Shown here one piece after another: positions 15,972-24,671 of a stretch of 38,084 bases of DNA. This DNA is from Actinomycetota bacterium. GTDB lineage: Bacteria > Actinomycetota > Actinomycetes > Streptosporangiales > Streptosporangiaceae. A program made the position numbers and the translations under genes. The stretch lies in contig PMSU01000116.1 in assembly GCA_003168255.1 (NCBI GenBank), positions 145 through 38,228 of the forward strand, read 5' to 3'. The first letter of the stretch is position 1, and every line of letters starts with the position of its first letter. A model generated the notes under the pieces. That model had not been told where the DNA came from. It searched no databases and was given only the letters and a program-made list of their open reading frames with translations.

Positions 15972-16451
15972 CTAGACCAGTACGCGGCTGACCTGGTCGG
16001 CGAGGTAGGCCCGCTGGGCCTCCTGGTCCCGGGCTGAAAACAGGTAGCGGCTCCATGCCTGCTGCTCGTGCAGCACGGCGCCCATCTCCCACACGCAGTA
16101 GGTGGGCTTATGCGATTCGTCCCGGCTGACTGGCTCGAATCGCGCGGCGTGCTTGGCGTAGACGGTCTCCCATAGCTCGTTGTCGTTACGCCAGGTGCAC
16201 ACCATCAGCAGGAATGCGTCGCCAGCCCAGTGCAGGATGACGAAGCCGAGCTCGTCGCCGAGGGCGAGCCGGCCAGACGCCGCCTCCGCGCGCAGGAATT
16301 CGCGCGTCTCCTGCTGCACCTGCGCTGGGATGACCGCCTCTTCCCGGCAGATGTTGTACCACTTGAGGTCGGTGCCGGGGGGCAGGGCCACCGCCGGGGC
16401 AGCCTCGACGATCTTGCGGATGTGTTTGTAGTCAGCGCAAACACTGGACAT
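15972..16451 (-). CDS. Conserved-looking protein of unknown function
   Basis: A 159-residue protein encoded against the direction of the surrounding operon. I recognise no family. It has no signal peptide or membrane segment. The C-terminal half is beta-rich with many aromatic residues (LGFVILHWAGDAFLLMVCTW, then LWETVYAK, TYCVWEM and SRYLFSARD), and three cysteines lie in the N-terminal half or middle. The reading is supported by its normal codon position GC bias and by its placement between NMO2 (ending 15935) and the PP-loop gene (starting 16591), with a 139-bp divergent gap on its start side. It may be a small tailoring or auxiliary protein of the cluster. Confidence 0.7.
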   Translation of the reverse strand: MSSVCADYKHIRKIVEAAPAVALPPGTDLKWYNICREEAVIPAQVQQETREFLRAEAASGRLALGDELGFVILHWAGDAFLLMVCTWRNDNELWETVYAKHAARFEPVSRDESHKPTYCVWEMGAVLHEQQAWSRYLFSARDQEAQRAYLADQVSRVLV

Positions 16452-16590
16452 GGACAGGACCCTATCCGAGGCGGTCGCGATCGGCCCGGCTGTATCAACG
16501 GCCGCGTCGATTTCCCTCTATCGGGTGAGGGGCCGCGCGATCGCGTCCCCCGACATCAGCGAAGCACCCGGCCAGCCGGAGGGACCCCGC

Positions 16591-18153
16591 ATGACGACGC
16601 TCGAAGTGGATCGGACCCTGGCCATCGACGTGCGCGACCAGGCGTACAGAGATCTGCGGTCGGCCATGTCACCGGCCAACATGGAAGCCGCCCGGCGGTG
16701 CAGCGCCCGGTTGCGGGCCGCCTTGCCGTATCCCGATCAGCTGGAGAGCAACCTGGTCTTGGTGGCCTTCGGCGGCGGCAAGGACAGTGCCTACACGCTG
16801 GCGTTCGTCCGCGCGATGCAGCTCATCGCGTTCGGCGTCCATGGCGCCACCTTCCGGCTGAGGGTGGCGACCAACCGTCACGCCGGGATGCCGCGCGCGG
16901 TGCTGGAGAACGTCGACCGGGCGTATCAGGCGCTGCGGCTGCCCGCCGACCCCGGCTGCGAGTTGCTGCTGATCGACGGCAACGAGGTGACGCCGTTCGA
17001 TGTAAACGCGCCACAGCGCGACTACGTCGTCCGCCGCAACCGCCTCGACATCCTGATGACGGGCCACCGCACGCTGGCCGACGGCCGGCCCACCTTCTGC
17101 AACGCCTGCAACCTGAGCGTGCTCAACTCGTTCGGCGTGGCCGCGTCCTACGGCGGCGGCGCCGACCTCATCATCACCGGCGACTCCGAACAAGAGCAGC
17201 GTCAGTACGCGCTCTGGGTCGGCCGGCTCGCGCGCCGGCTCGCCCCGTCCGCGAAAGCCACCAGCGCGACCGGCACCTCGCGCTTCCTGGCCCAGGTGGA
17301 CAGGATCGCGCAGTCGTACTTCACCGACATCCACGGCCCGGACGCCGCCGACGCTATCGCCGAGCGGCGGGTCACCGCGGACGTACCGCAGCGGCTGAAG
17401 TTCTTCTCCATCTACGCCGACACCGCCTACGCGGCCGGCGACCACATGGAGATGCTGACCGGTTTCCTGGGCTTCGAGTTCGACGACCTCGCGTTCAGCT
17501 TCACCGAGTCGGACTGCGGCAACCCGGCGCTGATGGCACACCTGCGGGCGCTCAAGTGCGAGCGCGTCTACCAGCGGTCGTACGCGGAGGGGATGGCGGA
17601 GTACGTCGAGTTCGCCCTCGGCCTGATGGGGAAGAAGGACTTCCCTGCCGAGCTGGTCGAGCTGATGCGGGCGCGGTACGAGGGCCCGGCGGCGGTGACG
17701 CGGATGCGGCGCGCCGCGAGCGACTACGCGGTGGAGACGTTCGGGCTGGCCGAAGAGCAACTCGTCTGCATGGCCTACTCCCCGTTTGCCGGAAGGGGAG
17801 CGGGCCTGACGGAGTTTCTCGGGCGAGAGCATCCCGCGCTGGCCGGCCACGCCGACGACATCCACGCGCTGCTGGCAGCCAAGCCGGGCGAGCCCGGCGA
17901 GCTTGGCGAGCTTGGCGAGCTTGGCGAGCCCGGCGATGCTCCGGCGCTGGCCGGGGAGCTAGAACGCGTCAGCGGGCTGGAGCTGCCCCAGTTGCGGGTG
18001 CTCTACCGCAGCTCCGTACGGCGCCGCGACGGTAGCGGCGGGGGAACGCAGATCATCGACGCCGTGCTGGCCGACGACCCGCACAAGGCGGTCATCCGGA
18101 CCAGGCACACCCAGAACGGTCCGAGCACCCTCGAGCAAATTTCGGGAAGGTAG
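16591..18153 (+). CDS. PP-loop ATP pyrophosphatase-like protein
   Basis: A 520-residue protein of the adenine nucleotide alpha-hydrolase superfamily. The PP-loop is FGGGKDS at residues 60-66, the variant of SGGxDS that binds ATP for adenylation. A CxxC pair (FCNACN, C170 and C173) follows GHRTLADG. ITGDSEQEQRQYALWVGRLARR lies behind it. PP-loop enzymes with such a cysteine pair include sulfur- or nitrogen-inserting enzymes. Near the C-terminus five 9-bp repeats (17887-17931) encode a GEP/GEL run that acts as a linker before a 60-residue end domain. The ATG at 16591 is preceded by GGAGGG. The cupin gene begins 2 nt after the stop. Likely it activates a carboxylate in the pathway; the substrate is unknown. 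Confidence 0.75.
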   Translation: MTTLEVDRTLAIDVRDQAYRDLRSAMSPANMEAARRCSARLRAALPYPDQLESNLVLVAFGGGKDSAYTLAFVRAMQLIAFGVHGATFRLRVATNRHAGMPRAVLENVDRAYQALRLPADPGCELLLIDGNEVTPFDVNAPQRDYVVRRNRLDILMTGHRTLADGRPTFCNACNLSVLNSFGVAASYGGGADLIITGDSEQEQRQYALWVGRLARRLAPSAKATSATGTSRFLAQVDRIAQSYFTDIHGPDAADAIAERRVTADVPQRLKFFSIYADTAYAAGDHMEMLTGFLGFEFDDLAFSFTESDCGNPALMAHLRALKCERVYQRSYAEGMAEYVEFALGLMGKKDFPAELVELMRARYEGPAAVTRMRRAASDYAVETFGLAEEQLVCMAYSPFAGRGAGLTEFLGREHPALAGHADDIHALLAAKPGEPGELGELGELGEPGDAPALAGELERVSGLELPQLRVLYRSSVRRRDGSGGGTQIIDAVLADDPHKAVIRTRHTQNGPSTLEQISGR

Positions 18154-18155
18154 CC

Positions 18156-18533
18156 ATGGCAGTAGAGGTCGTCCGCCTGGAGCGCGACGCATTCCTGCAC
18201 GAGTACGGGGTCGACACTCAGCGGCTCCAGCCGTGGGCGGTGCTGAACGCGCCGTTCGAAGCATCCTGGGCAGTGGTCAGGGCTGGCACCCGGTCCACCC
18301 TGCACTCCCACCACGAACACGAGATATTCGTCGCCGTCCGCGGCGAGGCGGTGATCGAATGCGACGGGGAAACAACCACGTTCCGCACCGGAGACGTCGC
18401 GTTCTTCCAGCCGGGCCTGCTCCATCGCTGCCTTAACGACGGCAGCGAGGACTTCGAGTTCTACAGCGTCTGGTGGGACAAGGATATGGCCGAACGGTTC
18501 ATCTCCCGCAGTCACGCGGGAGCGCGGGCATGA
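18156..18533 (+). CDS. Zinc-type cupin, hydrazine synthetase subunit
   Basis: A 125-residue single-domain cupin. Motif 1 gives metal ligands His50, His52 and Glu56 (HSHHEHEIFVAVRG), and motif 2 gives His90 (GDVAFFQPGLLH). In characterised hydrazine synthetases such a cupin is fused to a MetRS-like domain. The MetRS-like part activates an amino acid (glycine in the best known case), the ester with N6-hydroxylysine rearranges at the cupin, and an N-N bond forms. Here the cupin is a separate gene whose stop overlaps the start of the MetRS-like gene by 4 bp, so the same pair is present as two polypeptides. That strongly supports the functional assignment. Confidence 0.85.
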   Translation: MAVEVVRLERDAFLHEYGVDTQRLQPWAVLNAPFEASWAVVRAGTRSTLHSHHEHEIFVAVRGEAVIECDGETTTFRTGDVAFFQPGLLHRCLNDGSEDFEFYSVWWDKDMAERFISRSHAGARA

Positions 18534-20149
18534 CCCGGCCGACGCCGTCTGAGGATGCTCGCCCCGTGCTGATCCTCGGGCCCAACCCGACCCCCAACGG
18601 GGGAATGCACCTCGGCCACATCGCCGGCCCGTACCTGGCGGGCGATGTCTACGCGCGGTACCAGCGGGCGCGCGGCCGCGAGGTGATTTTCACGACGGGC
18701 ACCGACGACAGCCAGACGTACGTGGTGGCCTCGGCCCGGCGCCTCGGCGCCACTCCGGAGGACCTGTGCGCCGTGTCCACCGGCCAGATCCGTGCGGCGC
18801 TGGCCGCCATGGGCATCTCGGTGGACGGCTTCGGCCCGTTCGACGACACGTACCGCGCCACGGTCCTGGACTTCTTCCGCACGCTGCACGCGGCCGGCAA
18901 GTTCCGGCTGCGTACCGTTGCGCTGCCTTATCTGGAGCGCACCGGCGAATTCCTGGTCGAGGGCATGATCGAGGGCGGCTGCCCGGTCTGCCTGGCCACC
19001 AGCCGCGGCGCCCTGTGCGAGACCTGCGGCCACCCGAACAACTGCCTGGATCTCATCGGGGCGCACTCCACGATCGACCCGACGGACGTGCCCACCGTCC
19101 GGGAAGCGACCATCCTGGTGTTTCCGCTAGAGGAGTACCGAGACCAGCTCACGGCCTACCACCTGGAGCGGAACCCGCACTGGCGGCCGCACGTCGTCCA
19201 GATGATCCGCGAAGTGCTGGCCCGCCCGCTGCCGGACCTGCCGATCACCTACCCGCTCGGCTGGGGCATCCCGGCGCCCTTCGCTGAGACCCCCGGGCAA
19301 GTGCTGAACGCGTGGCTCGAGTTGATGCCCGCGGGCATGTTCACCACGTACTACGCCGCCGCGCAACTGGGCCGCCAGACCACGCCAGGCGAGCTGTGGC
19401 AGGCCGAACAGGACATGCGCATGGTGCACTTCCTCGGCTTCGACAACGCGTTCTTCTTCTGCCTGCCGCATATCGCGCTGCTGATGGCGCACGGCGACCG
19501 GTACATCAGGCCGGAGTCGGTGATCAACAACGAGTTCTACGAGCTGGAGAGCGAGAAGTTCTCCACCAGCAAGGGACACGTCGTCTCGTGTGAGGACCTG
19601 CTCCGCGAGGTGCCCAGGGACGTGGCCCGGCTCTACCTGGCGCTCACCGCACCCGAGCACCAGCGCACCACCTTCAGCCGGGCAGGTCTGGACAAGGTCG
19701 CCGAGGAGAGGCTCGTCGGGCCGTGGAACCGGCTGGCCGGAACGCTCGGCAAGGCGGTCGCCAACGCGGCGTGCGCCGAGGCCCCGCTACCGGTCTCGGC
19801 GGCGGCCCGCGGCCGCGCCGCTACGATGCTCGCGCGCTTCGACACCAGCTACGAGATGCCCAGCTACAGCCTGAGCCGGTCGGCGGAGACAATCCTCGTC
19901 CACATCGACCGGCTGGGCAGGCGGGCGGCCACGCTCGACGGCCGGAATATCGATGACGAACCCGAGGCCTGGGGTGACCTTTTCGTCGAGGTCAAGGCGC
20001 TGCTGGCGGCAGCCGCTCCCATCCTCATCGACCTGGCCGCGGCGGCCAGTCAGGCTGACGATCATGACGGGATGCTCACCGCCGGCGCATTCGAGGTGGC
20101 CGAGGTCAGGCCCTTCACACCGCCGCTGCTGCCAGCCGGGGGCCGGTGA
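18530..20149 (+). CDS. MetRS-like amino acid-activating enzyme (N-N forming)
   Basis: A 539-residue class I aminoacyl-tRNA synthetase relative. The HIGH motif appears as HLGH (27-30), the KMSKS loop as KFSTSKG (343-349), and the zinc-knuckle cysteines are present (CPVC and CETCG near 150-170). A helical C-terminal region (about 390-530) corresponds to the anticodon domain but is poorly conserved. In clusters for hydrazine compounds (s56-p1, triacsin and C-nucleoside pyrazoles) this protein type adenylates an amino acid and transfers it to N6-hydroxylysine bound by the cupin. Its place between cupin and FAD oxidase with 4-bp overlaps on both sides supports this. The amino acid it selects cannot be read safely. 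Confidence 0.88.
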   Translation: MTRPTPSEDARPVLILGPNPTPNGGMHLGHIAGPYLAGDVYARYQRARGREVIFTTGTDDSQTYVVASARRLGATPEDLCAVSTGQIRAALAAMGISVDGFGPFDDTYRATVLDFFRTLHAAGKFRLRTVALPYLERTGEFLVEGMIEGGCPVCLATSRGALCETCGHPNNCLDLIGAHSTIDPTDVPTVREATILVFPLEEYRDQLTAYHLERNPHWRPHVVQMIREVLARPLPDLPITYPLGWGIPAPFAETPGQVLNAWLELMPAGMFTTYYAAAQLGRQTTPGELWQAEQDMRMVHFLGFDNAFFFCLPHIALLMAHGDRYIRPESVINNEFYELESEKFSTSKGHVVSCEDLLREVPRDVARLYLALTAPEHQRTTFSRAGLDKVAEERLVGPWNRLAGTLGKAVANAACAEAPLPVSAAARGRAATMLARFDTSYEMPSYSLSRSAETILVHIDRLGRRAATLDGRNIDDEPEAWGDLFVEVKALLAAAAPILIDLAAAASQADDHDGMLTAGAFEVAEVRPFTPPLLPAGGR

Positions 20150-21282
20150 TCCCGGTGCGGATAGTCGTGGTCGGCAGCGGGGTGATCGGCCTGCTGGTGG
20201 CCGTGGAGTGCGTACGCGCCGGGGCGCAGGTCGATCTCGTGGACCAGGCTGGCATCCCCTCCCGGCGCGCCACTTCGCATGACCGGCAGCGGGTCATCCG
20301 TGCCCTGCATCGCGGCGACGCGACGCTGACCCGGGCTGCGCTGCGCGCCCACCAGAGCTGGCTGGACGTCGAGCGCCGGCTCGGCACGCGGTTCTACCAC
20401 CGGGCCGGCGCGCTCACCGCGATGCCGGCCGCGGATGTGCCTGCCAGCCTCGCGCTGCTCGGCGCATCAGGGCGGGCGCTGTCGAGCGGGGAACTGTCAG
20501 CGCGGTACCCGCGGATCCGGTTCCCGGCCGGGCTGGCGGCCGTCGCCGAGCCCGCGGCGGGCGTCGTCCTGGCCGATCGGGCACTGACGGCGCTGGCCTG
20601 CTGGCTGCACGACCAGCCCGCAGTGCGCCTGTACCCGGGTCGGCGCGTGGTGACTATCGACGAAGCCGCCGCGGTGCGATTCGCCGGCGGGGGCGTCCTG
20701 GCCGGCGACCGCGTCGTCGTCGCGGCCGGGCCCTGGTCCCGTGACCTGCTGCCGGCCGCCCTGGGCGGCGACCTCACGCTATACCGCCAGAGCGTGCTGT
20801 CGTATGCCCCCGTGCCGTCCCGCGAGACGTGGGCCGGGACGCCGGCGATACCGGCGCTCGGTACCGGCCACGGCGCCTGGCTGATACCGCCGGTGGCCAA
20901 CACGCCGGTACGCCTGAGTGCGGCCAGCGCGTGCCGCGCCGTGGCGGAGATGACCGACCGGGTCACTCCCGACCGCTGGCGGCAGCATCTCATCGATCAT
21001 TTCCGTTCGCTGCTGGCCGGCTTCGATCCGGCGGCCGTGATCGGCGCGACGGACGGCTATTACCTGGCCGCCACCGTCGGCGGCGGACCAGTGCTGGCGA
21101 CGCTCGGCGACGACGCGGTCTGGACATACGCGGCCTGCGGCGGGATGTCCTTCAAGTTCGCTCCGCTGATCGCCCGCAACATCGCCGACCGCGCCATGGG
21201 GCGGCCGCCGCGCCGGACCGGCCTGGATTCGATCGACCGGCCCCGGCGGTTCGCCGCCGCCCGCCGCGAGGAGGTCGCATGA
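20146..21282 (+). CDS. FAD-dependent amine oxidase (DAO family)
   Basis: A 378-residue flavoprotein of the D-amino acid oxidase/sarcosine oxidase fold. The dinucleotide-binding motif VVVGSGVIGLLVAVE is at residues 7-21, and the DAO late motif GGGPVLATLGDDAVWTYAACGGMSFKFAP near 310-340 contains the flavin-contacting GMSFKF. In the known hydrazinoacetate pathway a FAD enzyme cleaves the N6-(carboxymethylamino)lysine intermediate, releasing hydrazinoacetate and 2-aminoadipate semialdehyde. The position right after the MetRS-like gene (GTG overlapping its stop) fits this step. A role on another amine cannot be excluded. Confidence 0.85.
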   Translation: MIPVRIVVVGSGVIGLLVAVECVRAGAQVDLVDQAGIPSRRATSHDRQRVIRALHRGDATLTRAALRAHQSWLDVERRLGTRFYHRAGALTAMPAADVPASLALLGASGRALSSGELSARYPRIRFPAGLAAVAEPAAGVVLADRALTALACWLHDQPAVRLYPGRRVVTIDEAAAVRFAGGGVLAGDRVVVAAGPWSRDLLPAALGGDLTLYRQSVLSYAPVPSRETWAGTPAIPALGTGHGAWLIPPVANTPVRLSAASACRAVAEMTDRVTPDRWRQHLIDHFRSLLAGFDPAAVIGATDGYYLAATVGGGPVLATLGDDAVWTYAACGGMSFKFAPLIARNIADRAMGRPPRRTGLDSIDRPRRFAAARREEVA

Positions 21283-21345
21283 CGGCCGCCACCGCCGCGG
21301 TCCGGGCCCACGTTGCCACCCAGCCTCGCCGAAAAGGAAGTCGCC

Positions 21346-22674
21346 ATGAAGGTGCTCGGACTGGAAGCTGTCCAGAACGCAACCTACTACCTGTCCCGCT
21401 ACCGCCAGATCGAGGAGTCCGGCGCCGGCCTGTACGTCCTGAACGGCCTGGGGGATCCCGATTTCTGGCCGGCCGAGCGATACCGGATCGTCGGCTCGAA
21501 GCACATCGACGACATCATCGCGGCGGCGCGAGCCTGGCACGCCATCGAGCACTTCGACGGCGTGCTCACCTTCTCCGAGGCCGGGGTGGTAGCGGTCGCT
21601 GCGGTCGCCGAGGCGCTCGGCCTGCCCGGCATCGGCTCCGAGGCCGCCCGGACCAGCCGGAACAAGCTGCTGATGCGCCAGGCGCACGAGCGGGCGGACG
21701 TCCCGCGGCCCAGGTTCCGGCTGGTGCCTGACCTACAGTCCGCGCTCGAGACGGCCGAAGAGTTCGGCTATCCGGTGATCCTCAAGCCCACCCTGGGTGC
21801 CGCGAGCAACTTCGTGTTCCGGCTGGACGGGCCGGGGGATCTGCGACTGCGCTTCGGCCAGGCACTCGACGGGATGCAGCGGATGTCCTGGTTCACGATG
21901 GAGGCTGACGGGGTGGACCACGGCCCGCACGGCCTGCTCATCGAGTCCTTCCTGGACGGGCCGGAGGTCCTCATCGAGGCGGTCGCCTGGGACGACGAGG
22001 TCTACCTGGGCTCCATCGTCGATCGTGTCACGGTCGAGGGGGATACGTTCGACGACGACGTTCATCACGCGCCGACGTCGCTTGACCAGGACCAGGTGGC
22101 GGCCGTGCACCGTGCGGTCACCGCGGCCGCGCATGCCCAGGGGATACGGCACAGCGTGATGCACGCCGAGATCCGTTTCCACCACGGCGCTCCGCACCTG
22201 CTGGAGATCGCCGTCCGGCCCGGCGGCGGCGGACTCGACTACTTCGCCAGGATCAGCGCCGGCTACTGCCCGATCCGCGCCTCGAGAGACGCCGCCTGCG
22301 GCGTGCGTCCCGACGTGACCCATTACCAGCCGACCGGTGTCCACACCGCTGGGACCTGCCTGATCAGCGGGCCGGGGCGGATCGAGGAGATCAACGTGCC
22401 TGACTCGGTCACCGGCTCAGGCCGGGTGTTCTTCCTCAAGATCACAGCGAAGCCGGGAGACGTCATCAGGCGCCCGCCATACGGCAACAACATCCTCGGT
22501 TTCCTCTGCACGACCGGCTCCTCGTTCGAGGATGCGCTGGAGGCGGCCTACGAGCTGGCCGGGCAGATCGACGTGGCGCTGTCTGACCCCGACGCTCCGG
22601 CGGCGGCCGTCCGCCAGGCAGACACCCGCATCGGCCGACCAGTCCTGGTCTCGCCGGGTGCCAGGGGCCGGTGA
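21346..22674 (+). CDS. ATP-grasp ligase 2
   Basis: A 442-residue ATP-grasp ligase, only distantly similar to the one at 10372. Landmarks are RNKLLMRQAHERADVPRP, the ATP-binding strand YPVILKPTLGAASNFVF, LIESFLDGPEVLIEAV, and the metal-binding end HAEIRFHHGAPHLLEIAVRPGGGGLD, in which the usual E-x-N is replaced by E-I-A-V-R-P. A C-terminal domain of about 120 residues (after FARISAGYCP) resembles that of other carboxylate-amine ligases. The ATG at 21346 follows AAAAGGAAG at 5-nt spacing. It is placed after the N-N forming genes, so it probably joins the hydrazine-derived acid or amine to another amino acid. Confidence 0.88.
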   Translation: MKVLGLEAVQNATYYLSRYRQIEESGAGLYVLNGLGDPDFWPAERYRIVGSKHIDDIIAAARAWHAIEHFDGVLTFSEAGVVAVAAVAEALGLPGIGSEAARTSRNKLLMRQAHERADVPRPRFRLVPDLQSALETAEEFGYPVILKPTLGAASNFVFRLDGPGDLRLRFGQALDGMQRMSWFTMEADGVDHGPHGLLIESFLDGPEVLIEAVAWDDEVYLGSIVDRVTVEGDTFDDDVHHAPTSLDQDQVAAVHRAVTAAAHAQGIRHSVMHAEIRFHHGAPHLLEIAVRPGGGGLDYFARISAGYCPIRASRDAACGVRPDVTHYQPTGVHTAGTCLISGPGRIEEINVPDSVTGSGRVFFLKITAKPGDVIRRPPYGNNILGFLCTTGSSFEDALEAAYELAGQIDVALSDPDAPAAAVRQADTRIGRPVLVSPGARGR

Positions 22675-22812
22675 TGCCGACCGGTAACCCGGAGCGATGG
22701 CGGCGGCCCGGGAGCGGGCACGTTCGCGGCGACCTACCGAAGCGACCGACACAGCCGGCTGCCTGACGGCGCCGGCCCGCGTCGCGGATCACAACGACGA
22801 CGAAGGGGAACC

Positions 22813-24618
22813 ATGGAACTGTCCACTATGGTGGCCGAGCCGGCCGAGGCGGCATCGGACAGCCAGCTACCGATCGACGGGGGCATCGCCACCTGGGCAT
22901 GCCACCCCGGCTTCCCGCCCTCGGCGATCTTTCCGTTCACCCCGCCCGAGCGATTCGGCATCCGGAACCCGTACGAGTTCCAGATGCTGATGTACCGCCC
23001 GCTGTACTGGCTCGGCAAAGACGGGCAGCCCGGGGTGGACTACGACCTCAGCCTTGCCGAGCCGCCCGAGTGGAGCGGCGACGGGCGAACCGTCACGGTG
23101 ACCCTCAAGCCGTGGACGTGGTCCAACGGGGAGACCATCTGCGCCGACAACGTCATGTTCTGGGTCAACATGCTGGCGGTCAAGGGCCCGCGGTACGGCG
23201 CGTACGCCCCCGGCTACTTCCCGGACAACCTGACCTCATACGAGAAGATCGCCGCGGATAAGGTCCGCTTCACTTTCGACAAGGCGTACTCGAAGACCTG
23301 GGTACTGCTGAACCAGCTCACCCTCATCATCCCGATGCCGAAGGCGTGGGACCGCAGCACCGACAACACCCCGGCCAACGCATCCGGCGACCTGGCCGAC
23401 GTCCCCGCGGTCTACGACTACCTGGTCAGCCAGAACGGCGAGTGGACCAGCGAGGACAACGAGATCCGGACACGATGGGCGGCCAGTCCGATCTGGAGCG
23501 TGGTGAACGGGCCGTGGCGGCTGAAGAGCTACACGCTCGACGGCACCGTGACCTTCGTGCCGAACGAGCACTACTGCGGCCCGATCAAGCCGTGCCTGGA
23601 TGAATTCCGGCAGGTGCCGATCAGCTCCGACGGGCAGGAGTACCGGCTGCTCCAGGCCGGACCCGCCGGGCCGGATGCGATCCAGATCGGCTACCTCCCC
23701 TTTGGCATGGGCGCGGAGCTCATCGCGGACGGGGTGAATCCCCTGGCGGAGCACTACCGGCTGGTCCCGCAGATCGCGCGGGTGATCCGCTTCATGCCGA
23801 TCAACTTCGACAACCCGACGCCGGCCGGCCGGATCTTGAAGCAGGCCTACGTCCGTCAGGCACTGCAATGCACTCTCGACCAGGACACCGCCATCCGCGA
23901 CATCTTCCACGGGTACGGCTACCGCACCAACGGGCCGGTTCCGATGGTGCCGGACAGCGACCTCGTGTCGCCGAGCCAGCGCAGCGACCCGATGCCGTTC
24001 GACATCCAGCGTGCCCGCAAGCTGCTGGCAGACCACGGCTGGGACGTGAGCAGCAGCCCGGCTGTGTGTGTACGGCCCGGCACCGGTCCTGGCTGCGCCG
24101 GCGAGGGCATCGAGGCGGGTGACAAGCTCTCCTTCAGCCTGCGGCACGTGGAGGGGAACGTCGGGCTAGGCCAGCTGATGCGGCAACTGGCAGCCGACGC
24201 CGCCAAGGCGGGCATCGAGCTCCGGCTGGAGGAGCTGAACGGGTCGGTCATGGTCGGCCAGGACCACACCGAGGCGGGGTCGGACAAGCCGCGCCGGTGG
24301 GACCTGCACTGCTGGAACGGCGGGTGGGTCTTCTACGGCCACCCGACCGGCGAGATGGTCTTCAAGACGGGCGCGAGCAGCAACTACGGCCACTACAGCG
24401 ACCCGAAGGCAGACGAGCTGATCGACAAGACCGTAGTCAGCGATGACATCAACGCGCTGCATGAATACCAGGATTACCTCGCCGACCAGGTGCCGGTGAT
24501 CTGGACGCCGGGCTTTCCGGTGCGGCTATTCGAAGTCGCGAAGAACCTGCGCGGGGTCGAGCCGATCAATCCCTACGGGCTGATCAACCCGGAGAACTGG
24601 TACTACGTCCAGGAGTGA
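22813..24618 (+). CDS. Family 5 solute-binding protein lacking a signal peptide
   Basis: A 601-residue protein of the OppA/DppA (SBP_bac_5) family: QMLMYRPLYWLGKDG, TVTVTLKPWTWSNGETICADNVMFWVN, VRFTFDKAYSKTWVLLNQL, and IRFMPINFDNPTPAGRILKQAYVRQALQCTLDQ are all family features. Such proteins normally bind peptides outside the membrane. Here the N-terminus is polar and has neither a hydrophobic stretch nor a lipobox cysteine, and the sequence upstream of the ATG in the same frame supplies none. No permease or ATPase genes are nearby. It could be a cytoplasmic binding, carrier or self-protection protein. GAAGGGGAA precedes the ATG. A strong hairpin follows the gene. Confidence 0.85.
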   Translation: MELSTMVAEPAEAASDSQLPIDGGIATWACHPGFPPSAIFPFTPPERFGIRNPYEFQMLMYRPLYWLGKDGQPGVDYDLSLAEPPEWSGDGRTVTVTLKPWTWSNGETICADNVMFWVNMLAVKGPRYGAYAPGYFPDNLTSYEKIAADKVRFTFDKAYSKTWVLLNQLTLIIPMPKAWDRSTDNTPANASGDLADVPAVYDYLVSQNGEWTSEDNEIRTRWAASPIWSVVNGPWRLKSYTLDGTVTFVPNEHYCGPIKPCLDEFRQVPISSDGQEYRLLQAGPAGPDAIQIGYLPFGMGAELIADGVNPLAEHYRLVPQIARVIRFMPINFDNPTPAGRILKQAYVRQALQCTLDQDTAIRDIFHGYGYRTNGPVPMVPDSDLVSPSQRSDPMPFDIQRARKLLADHGWDVSSSPAVCVRPGTGPGCAGEGIEAGDKLSFSLRHVEGNVGLGQLMRQLAADAAKAGIELRLEELNGSVMVGQDHTEAGSDKPRRWDLHCWNGGWVFYGHPTGEMVFKTGASSNYGHYSDPKADELIDKTVVSDDINALHEYQDYLADQVPVIWTPGFPVRLFEVAKNLRGVEPINPYGLINPENWYYVQE

Positions 24619-24671
24619 GCCGCGACGGCGGGGCCGCCTGGCGAGCGGCGGACCGCCTGGCGAGCGGCGAC

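Noticed and set aside
16230..18035. 601-residue plus-strand frame
   Set aside because: It is a shadow of the PP-loop gene in another frame, with Arg/Gly/Ala-rich low-complexity composition; the PP-loop frame carries the real motifs.
18530..20149. Housekeeping methionyl-tRNA synthetase
   Set aside because: The HIGH/KMSKS-like motifs fit, but the tight overlap with the cupin and FAD oxidase genes and the poorly conserved anticodon part point to the amino acid-activating enzyme of hydrazine pathways.
22813..24618. Part of an oligopeptide ABC importer operon
   Set aside because: No permease or ATPase genes are adjacent, and the protein lacks an export signal.
24637..24670. Two copies of CCGCCTGGCGAGCGGCG after the binding-protein gene
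   Set aside because: A short GC-rich direct repeat next to the terminator hairpin; no sign of function beyond local duplication.
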